Shown here: positions 60,431 through 64,000 of the stretch, one piece after another
How positions within the stretch are numbered: position 1 is the stretch's first letter
Layout of the letters: each line of letters opens with the position of its first letter
DNA from: Prochlorococcus marinus str. MIT 0917
Lineage (GTDB): Bacteria > Cyanobacteriota > Cyanobacteriia > PCC-6307 > Cyanobiaceae
Direction: 5' to 3'
Length of the DNA: 64,000 nt
Assembly (NCBI RefSeq): GCF_027359575.1
Contig: NZ_CP114784.1
Coordinates: 1,301,819 to 1,365,818 of the forward strand
Made by a program: the position numbers and the translations under genes
The notes under the pieces: generated by a model
Seen by the model: the letters and a program-made list of their open reading frames with translations, nothing else
Databases searched by the model: none
Told to the model about the DNA's origin: nothing

Positions 60431-60441
60431 GGGATCGAAAA

Positions 60442-60882
60442 ATGTATAAAACTAAAAAAGAAATAGAAGATTGGATAAAAAAATTCAATCTAGAACAAGT
60501 TGAGAGGATGAGAGCAGACAATTATTTGGATCACATAAACGATGACGATTTAGATGGAAATGAAAGGTTTAGAAGTGGTGGAAATTGGTCAGTAGAACTT
60601 CTTGCTCCACAAGCATTACTTGATTTGCTACCAGAATGGGAAAGTAAAAATTGGTGGGAAGTCAGTGTTGTTATTGATGGTGAAGGTGAAGGAGTTTTTG
60701 ATTCAGAGCAAGAAGCATTAGATGAATATGGGGTTAACAGTATTGATGAAATAAACGTACATTTCGCAAGAAGGTTTTATGACGTTTCATTAGACGAAGA
60801 GGAATGGTGGATCTCGTTAGAAAAAGAAATCGAGGGTAAAACTGGTCTGCCTTTTGAACAATTTAGAGTGAATTATGGTTAG
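60442..60882 (+). CDS. Hypothetical acidic protein
   Basis: A 146-residue soluble acidic protein with a helical start (KKEIEDWIKKFNLEQVERM), a central SGGNWSVELLAPQALLDLLPEWESKNWWEVSVVIDG and a tryptophan-rich EEEWWISLEKEIEG. A GGGGA-type ribosome site precedes it. I do not recognise the family. It converges on the DUF1651-like gene with a 4-base overlap. Confidence 0.7.
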   Translation: MYKTKKEIEDWIKKFNLEQVERMRADNYLDHINDDDLDGNERFRSGGNWSVELLAPQALLDLLPEWESKNWWEVSVVIDGEGEGVFDSEQEALDEYGVNSIDEINVHFARRFYDVSLDEEEWWISLEKEIEGKTGLPFEQFRVNYG

Positions 60883-61154
60883 GCAGCATCTTCATTTATC
60901 TGATGTTCCATTAGTTCCCAATCTTGGGTTAAGAGTTCATGCCAAGTTTCAATAGCAGATTCGAGATCAATTCTTCTTGTATTTTTTAATTTGGTTGGAG
61001 TGCCATCTTCAAGGCAATACCAAAGTTGTGTATACACTCTTGGGAATGCCATTTCGGATTTGGGATCACGAATAAAGAACATACAAAATTCTCTAGTAGG
61101 TGATACCAACCATCCTGTTGGAGTTGGGATTGCTTCTCTGATTGGTTGATTCAT
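60879..61154 (-). CDS. DUF1651-like small protein
   Basis: A 91-residue protein with GWLVSPTREFCMFFIRDPKS, PRVYTQLWYCLEDGTPTKLKNTRRIDLESAIETWHELLTQDWE. The pattern of a GWLxxP start, KxxRRIDLxxAxxxWxxLxxxGW-type end matches DUF1651, a family restricted to Prochlorococcus and Synechococcus and often found in many copies and islands. The function is unknown. Confidence 0.8.
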   Translation of the reverse strand: MNQPIREAIPTPTGWLVSPTREFCMFFIRDPKSEMAFPRVYTQLWYCLEDGTPTKLKNTRRIDLESAIETWHELLTQDWELMEHQINEDAA

Positions 61155-61197
61155 ATAACTGATATCCGATGGTGAAATCTATAAGAAGAGACAAAAA

Positions 61198-61221
61198 AAG
61201 CACGATGCTCACTTCGTGCTT
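61198..61221 (-). terminator. Hairpin with T-run on the minus strand
   Basis: AAGCACGA (61198-61205) and TCGTGCTT (61214-61221) form a perfect 8-bp stem with an 8-base loop. A run of seven A on the plus strand before it is a T-run on the minus strand, so it reads as a terminator for leftward transcription. Confidence 0.7.
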
Positions 61222-61309
61222 CCTTTGTCGGTTTAGTGATGGGGATAACATTAATACAAACGTACTATATTTGTCTATTAGGTCAAGTCACCTATTTTTT
61301 CCATTAAAG

Positions 61310-61343
61310 AAGGGAGCGAGATTTTGGTCGCTCCCTTTGAGTC
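61310..61343 (+). terminator. Terminator hairpin, copy 1 of an inverted pair
   Basis: AAGGGAGCGA (61310-61319) pairs perfectly with TCGCTCCCTT (61328-61337), loop 8 bases. The 34 bases to 61343 are the reverse complement of 62304-62337 except at three positions. Confidence 0.75.
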
Positions 61344-61456
61344 AAGCACTCAACTGACTGAACTAAATTTCCATATTTCCATCCTTTATTTAACTTTGAC
61401 CCACAGAAGGTGCTGTGACTCCTAATTCATTAATAACAAATCCAGATCAGGTGAAC

Positions 61457-61663
61457 ATGAGAAAAAACTACTGTTTAACCAACCACCCAATAATCTTTGT
61501 GTTTCCTGAGAATGAGTTTGAGAAGATCGAGAATCATCATTTTTACCTCAATATTTCAACTGAAAGTAATAAGGAACAAGGTGTGGAAGTGTTCCAAGTG
61601 AGATTAAAAGGACAGAAAACCAAAGAAAGATCGATGAAAGAGTATTCGACCCATTGGATCTGA
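61457..61663 (+). CDS. Hypothetical small protein
   Basis: A 68-residue protein from the ATG at 61457, which has an AGGTGA ribosome site just upstream. An upstream in-frame start at 61415 lacks one. It reads FVFPENEFEKIENHHFYLNIS then VEVFQVRLKGQKTKERSMKEYS. I do not recognise it. Confidence 0.5.
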   Translation: MRKNYCLTNHPIIFVFPENEFEKIENHHFYLNISTESNKEQGVEVFQVRLKGQKTKERSMKEYSTHWI

Positions 61664-61711
61664 AACTACGTGTTGCTTGCATAATTAGATCTCCTGTTAG
61701 TTCAATGTTTT

Positions 61712-61897
61712 TTAGTAGTCCATTGAGCAGTTGCCAAACTGCAAACATTCATTCTCGTAATCGACCTCATCAAAATCAGTTTCATAATTTGAAACCAGAT
61801 CGCACCAATCGTTCCCTTGCATAGGAACTCCACAAGATTTTGAGAATGTTTTTTTTACGTCTTCGATTGCATGTTTAAAAGGATTACCGCATGACAT
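61712..61897 (-). CDS. Small cysteine-containing protein, unknown function
   Basis: A 61-residue acidic protein with five Cys (MSCGNPFK, SKSCGV, NDWCD, NECLQFGNCSMDY). A full AGGAGG site stands 8 bases before the ATG, which supports translation. The region upstream contains one copy of a duplicated 40-base element. No family was recognised; a metal-binding or disulfide-rich role is possible but unproven. Confidence 0.6.
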   Translation of the reverse strand: MSCGNPFKHAIEDVKKTFSKSCGVPMQGNDWCDLVSNYETDFDEVDYENECLQFGNCSMDY

Positions 61898-61918
61898 GGT
61901 TTGACCTCCTAATAGTGC

Positions 61919-61958
61919 CTTGATTTATATCTACTCCTCCTAATTCAAAAAATCTATA
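61919..61958. repeat. 40-base duplicated element, copy 1
   Basis: Starts cttgatttatatctactcct. It matches 62153-62192 at 33 of 40 positions in direct orientation. It lies just upstream of the minus-strand gene at 61712-61897 and may carry its promoter. Confidence 0.65.
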
Positions 61959-62004
61959 GGACAAAAACCCTAAAGTATTAACTCTGATTACCGCACAAAG
62001 AAAG

Positions 62005-62026
62005 ACCCCTGAAAATAATCAGGGGT
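62005..62026. terminator. Hairpin, possible terminator
   Basis: ACCCCTGA (62005-62012) and TCAGGGGT (62019-62026), a perfect 8-bp stem with a 6-base loop. Only a short T-run follows (TTT), so termination strength is uncertain. Confidence 0.55.
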
Positions 62027-62064
62027 TTGGGTTGTTCCGACTGTTGCAGAGACCGCACGAAAGG

Positions 62065-62109
62065 TGACTCTGTTCACATCAGGAGGTGTGAGATTCCTCC
62101 TTAGAGTCA
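62065..62109 (+). ncRNA. Candidate structured RNA with nested stems
   Basis: Outer stem TGACTCT (62065-62071) with AGAGTCA (62103-62109), 7 perfect pairs. Inner stem AGGAGG (62081-62086) with CCTCCT (62096-62101), 6 perfect pairs, loop of 9 bases. It lies in a 460-base gene-free stretch (61898-62357) just after the hairpin at 62005. Whether it is transcribed is unknown. Confidence 0.35.
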
Positions 62110-62152
62110 ATGCACATTTCCCCTTTTTAATATCTTCGAGAGTGCGATGACT

Positions 62153-62192
62153 CTTGATTTATGTCTACTCCCCTTATTAGAAAATATCTATA
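62153..62192. repeat. 40-base duplicated element, copy 2
   Basis: Starts cttgatttatgtctactccc; 33 of 40 positions match 61919-61958. No gene with a clear ribosome site stands beside this copy. Confidence 0.65.
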
Positions 62193-62303
62193 CAGAGAAC
62201 CCAAATGTAGAAATACTTTGGTGTTCTTACCCATAGCAATTTCCATTCAGTAGTAGTAAAACATTCTCAGGAGTCAACGCACTTCCTTAGGTCTGGAGTG
62301 ATG

Positions 62304-62337
62304 GACTCAAAGGGGGCGACCAAAATCTCGCCCTCTT
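62304..62337 (-). terminator. Terminator hairpin, copy 2 of an inverted pair
   Basis: AAGGGGGCGA pairs with TCGCCCTCTT (one G-U pair). It is the reverse complement of 61310-61343 at 31 of 34 positions. One stem pair differs as A-T against G-C, a compensatory change that supports a selected hairpin. Confidence 0.7.
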
Positions 62338-62357
62338 ACTACTTTTGAGGTATATCT

Positions 62358-62528
62358 ATGACCAGAAAAAGAGACAAGATCTGGACAGCAATTATTGCAA
62401 CTAAGCAATGGTTCACTAAACTTTTTACAAGTGAGGCAGATGCTTTGGTTGATGACTTCGGAAATAATCCACCACCAGAGATAGGAACTCAATCTTATTC
62501 AGGCGATATTCACGATAAAGGAGACTGA
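62358..62528 (+). CDS. Hypothetical 56-residue protein
   Basis: From ATG 62358: MTRKRDKIWTAIIATKQWFT, then KLFTSEADALVDDFGNNPPP and a Gly/Asp-rich end. A TGAGG ribosome-binding site is 8 bases upstream. The start is basic and amphipathic and the rest is acidic. The opposite strand has a longer open frame over this region, but it lacks a ribosome site. No family was recognised. Confidence 0.55.
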   Translation: MTRKRDKIWTAIIATKQWFTKLFTSEADALVDDFGNNPPPEIGTQSYSGDIHDKGD

Positions 62529-62556
62529 TTTAACTCATTTAAATTGCATTAACATT

Positions 62557-62600
62557 AAGAAAGGGACCCTGCTGCCTCAGCGACCTTGAGTCCCTCTCTT
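62557..62600 (+). terminator. Hairpin, probable terminator
   Basis: AAGAAAGGGAC (62557-62567) pairs with GTCCCTCTCTT (62590-62600) with one mismatch, enclosing a GCTG/CAGC mini-stem. It comes 28 bases after the 56-residue gene and would end its transcript. Confidence 0.65.
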
Positions 62601-62690
62601 CATTGACAGAACGAATTTTGGTAAGGAGTTGTTCTGCTTTTCCTTTTCTAATCAATTTCACAAAGGTTCTGCATCCGAAAAAATTCCTAA

Positions 62691-62804
62691 TTAGATATCG
62701 TCCTCACTGTTTCCGAATGGGTTGTATCTGATATCAAAAATCAAAACTACTGCTGTGCTTAAAAGCAGTAATCCAAAAACAACTTGGGGAGGTGGAAATA
62801 TCAT
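62691..62804 (-). CDS. 37-residue membrane microprotein, unknown function
   Basis: MIFPPPQVVFGLLLLSTAVV, LIFDIRYNPFGNSEDDI. It has one transmembrane helix and an acidic tail, with a proline-rich start. The Shine-Dalgarno is weak, and the reading is supported only by hydrophobic pattern and composition. The gap around it (62529-63137) has no other gene. Confidence 0.45.
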   Translation of the reverse strand: MIFPPPQVVFGLLLLSTAVVLIFDIRYNPFGNSEDDI

Positions 62805-62830
62805 TAGACCACTCTAGAAAAGGCACAAAA

Positions 62831-62858
62831 AAACCGCCCAGTTCTGTTAGGGCGGTTT
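62831..62858. terminator. Bidirectional terminator hairpin
   Basis: AAACCGCCC (62831-62839) with GGGCGGTTT (62850-62858), nine perfect pairs and a 10-base loop, with A-rich sequence before and T-rich after it. Confidence 0.75.
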
Positions 62859-62859
62859 C

Positions 62860-62922
62860 TTTGTGAGATCAGGCGCAAGTGTTTCCTTGTTTCCACTGCG
62901 GAGGATCTCAACTCCTCACAAA
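62860..62922 (+). ncRNA. Candidate structured RNA with competing stems
   Basis: TTTGTGAG (62860-62867) pairs with CTCACAAA (62915-62922), 8 perfect pairs. Inside, AGTG/CACT (about 62879-62882 and 62894-62897) and GAGGA/TCCTC (62901-62905 and 62913-62917) can form; the last competes with the outer stem for 62915-62917. It starts directly after the terminator at 62831. Transcription is not shown. Confidence 0.3.
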
Positions 62923-63013
62923 ATCAACTTATTAGACGCAACTAGGGGTCTCAAGTGTTAGCAGATGAGTTTCTCAACTGTCACATGTGCCAATTCTATA
63001 AAATCAACCATTA

Positions 63014-63051
63014 AAAAAGCACCCTACTTACGCGAAGTCGAGTGCCTTTTT
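63014..63051 (+). terminator. Terminator hairpin
   Basis: AAAAAGCAC pairs with GTGCCTTTTT (one bulged C) and encloses ACTT/AAGT with loop ACGCG. A T-run follows. It is the last of seven hairpins in 1.9 kb. Confidence 0.7.
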
Positions 63052-63137
63052 ACAACAGAACTATTGTGTGAGGAGTTGTTCTGTTATTTCATTTTTACTC
63101 CTGTCTGCACCTTTTGTCACTAGGGAAACACAAACTG

Positions 63138-63222
63138 ATGAAACCCTGCAAAAAAGGAACAAGAACACATGAATAGATCTACAGTTCAAAAGATTGTTGA
63201 AAGAGAAGGAGTGGCAGCATGA
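63138..63222 (+). other. Two overlapping mini-ORFs (12 and 17 codons) leading a gene chain
   Basis: ATG 63138 gives MKPCKKGTRTHE, stop at 63176. ATG 63169 gives MNRSTVQKIVEREGVAA, whose stop (63220-63222) overlaps the next start in ATGA. AAGGAAC precedes the second. They may be leader peptides or chance ORFs; length alone cannot decide. Confidence 0.35.
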
Positions 63223-63422
63223 CTAAAAAAAATAATTATGCAGGTGGATTATCTAATTACATTGTTTTGAAGGAAGAGAAGGAAGTTATTTTTTATTTGC
63301 ATAACCCTTATCCAGATTGCTTGGAAATTCCAGCAATCATGAAGGCACGCTTCCCTGAGGATTACAAGAGCATAGTTGTCAGTTCATTGGATGAGTTTAA
63401 AAAATATGGAGGGAAAGCATGA
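63219..63422 (+). CDS. Hypothetical small protein
   Basis: A 67-residue protein: MTKKNNYAGGLSNYIVLKEEKEVIFYLHNPYPDCLEIPAIMKARFPEDY. It is soluble and possibly a small alpha/beta domain. An AAGGAGT site precedes the ATG, which overlaps the 17-codon ORF. The stop overlaps the next gene's start in ATGA. I do not recognise the family. Confidence 0.65.
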   Translation: MTKKNNYAGGLSNYIVLKEEKEVIFYLHNPYPDCLEIPAIMKARFPEDYKSIVVSSLDEFKKYGGKA

Positions 63423-63589
63423 GCACCAAATGGGATGACACCTCATGGCAAGAAGAGTTCTTAGAAATGAAGACATATAAACCTGAAGTAGTGAGACTGC
63501 TAATGGAAGGTCCAAGAGGATTCCGAGACGCATGGCAACTGGGTGCACTTCATGAGGAATACAAAAGATTGAAGAAGATATATGAGTAA
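63419..63589 (+). CDS. Hypothetical small protein with WxLGAL motif
   Basis: 56 residues from ATG 63419, which overlaps the stop of the previous gene and has a GGAGGG site before it. The C-terminal half contains FRDAWQLGALHEEYKRLK, a helix that resembles LTDSWLLGALYTRWKKM in the next gene. The two may be diverged relatives. Function unknown. Confidence 0.65.
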   Translation: MSTKWDDTSWQEEFLEMKTYKPEVVRLLMEGPRGFRDAWQLGALHEEYKRLKKIYE

Positions 63590-63624
63590 CTAAAACTGCA
63601 AAAAGAACAAAAGGAAGAACAGCA

Positions 63625-63891
63625 ATGAGAGAACAAATAGATTGGAAGCAAGAACTACTTGATTCAGCAAACTTCAATGGCAAACAAGAAAAGATATTGA
63701 AGCATGGTCAAAAGTCTTTAACTGATAGTTGGTTATTAGGTGCGTTGTATACCCGTTGGAAAAAGATGGAAGGATATCGAGAACCTCCAACTTCTAATTG
63801 TCAGAGTTCATTTCTTGAATGGGAAAAGCGACTTGCAAAAAAAGAGTTTTATGTCCTTATTGAGGACGATGTTCTCTATCTAGATTGGTAA
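63625..63891 (+). CDS. Hypothetical small protein with WxLGAL motif
   Basis: 88 residues with REQIDWKQELLDSANFN, SLTDSWLLGALYTRWKKMEGY and a C-terminal LAKKEFYVLIEDDVLYLDW. AAGGAAG precedes the ATG. Its stop overlaps the next start by one base (TAATG). No family was recognised; it is soluble and charged. Confidence 0.7.
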   Translation: MREQIDWKQELLDSANFNGKQEKILKHGQKSLTDSWLLGALYTRWKKMEGYREPPTSNCQSSFLEWEKRLAKKEFYVLIEDDVLYLDW

Positions 63892-64000
63892 TGAGATTTC
63901 AAGTCACGATGATCGATAAGGAGGAGAAGACTTTTGAAGAAACAATCGTTGCAGGAAATATGGACGAAGCAAAAACGATTGCAAAAGAAAGTAACCCAGA
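63891..64000 (+). CDS. Small protein, 3' truncated by window edge
   Basis: ATG 63891 overlaps the previous stop. It begins MRFQVTMIDKEEKTFEETIV then GNMDEAKTIAKESNP, a beta-hairpin followed by a helix. Similar short proteins ending in DxxEAKxxAxxxNP occur in several Prochlorococcus islands, from memory. The rest lies beyond the window. Confidence 0.6.
   Translation, partial: MRFQVTMIDKEEKTFEETIVAGNMDEAKTIAKESNP

Noticed and set aside
61169-61357. 62-codon open frame on the plus strand
   Set aside because: It runs through two perfect hairpins (61198 and 61310), which explain its sequence better than a protein would.
61548-61748. 66-codon open frame on the minus strand
   Set aside because: It overlaps the better supported genes at 61457 and 61712, and has no ribosome site.
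62307-62492. 61-codon open frame on the minus strand
   Set aside because: It starts without a ribosome site and ends inside the hairpin 62304-62337. The opposite 56-codon frame has a TGAGG site and a normal start.
1-64000. tRNA, rRNA, integrase or transposase genes
   Set aside because: I scanned intergenic DNA for tRNA T-loop words and the protein list for recombinases and found none. A proper tRNA scan was not possible.

Overview
The window looks like the chromosome of a marine picocyanobacterium, most likely Prochlorococcus. The base composition is AT-rich, many genes start with TTG or GTG, and genes are packed tightly. Gene order also fits: thrC, then the replication origin, then dnaN, a PRC-barrel gene, purL, purF and a gyrase A gene. 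Cyanobacterial families are present (Tic20-like, DUF502, DUF1400, DUF3134, DUF1651, CbiD, sucrose-phosphate synthase, glycine-rich RRM protein). A low-light I (NATL-like) strain is my guess from memory of the genus, not something shown by the sequence. No rRNA, tRNA, CRISPR array, transposase or integrase was seen.

Layout. 1-19.2 kb is the left flank of the origin: a truncated FAD oxidoreductase, dnaK, aroE, a Tic20-like protein, rpsF, argG, two small membrane proteins, mraY, sucrose-phosphate synthase, uvrA, recN, an ABC1 kinase and thrC. 19.24-19.62 kb is a non-coding stretch with a cluster of DnaA boxes between thrC and dnaN and is almost certainly oriC. 19.6-56.2 kb is core housekeeping: dnaN, purine synthesis (purL, purF, guaA), gyrase A, queG, nusB-ftsY, an RsbU-type phosphatase, argH, a glycine-rich RNA-binding protein, dusA, a possibly exported msrB, the grpE-dnaJ-tusA-like-rsgA run, murB-murC, gap, thiL, a cyclophilin, efp-accB, pdxA, an aminotransferase and cbiD.

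56.2-64 kb is different and looks like an accessory island that begins at the 3' end of guaA. The last codons of guaA and about 155 bases downstream are present again, diverged but collinear, at 59106-59281. Between the two copies lies a single large gene, a TPR-array protein fused to a SAM methyltransferase. Beyond the second copy come short genes of unknown function, several below 60 codons. Many have good Shine-Dalgarno sequences, which the core genes I inspected mostly lack. They are mixed with an unusually dense series of hairpins: a near-identical terminator in two opposite orientations about 1 kb apart, a duplicated 40-base element, and two nested stem structures that could be small RNAs. 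The right edge holds a chain of overlapping tiny ORFs that continues past the window.

The core genes serve ordinary replication, translation, cell-wall, nucleotide and arginine metabolism. The parts most worth following up are the guaA-anchored island and its structured intergenic DNA.
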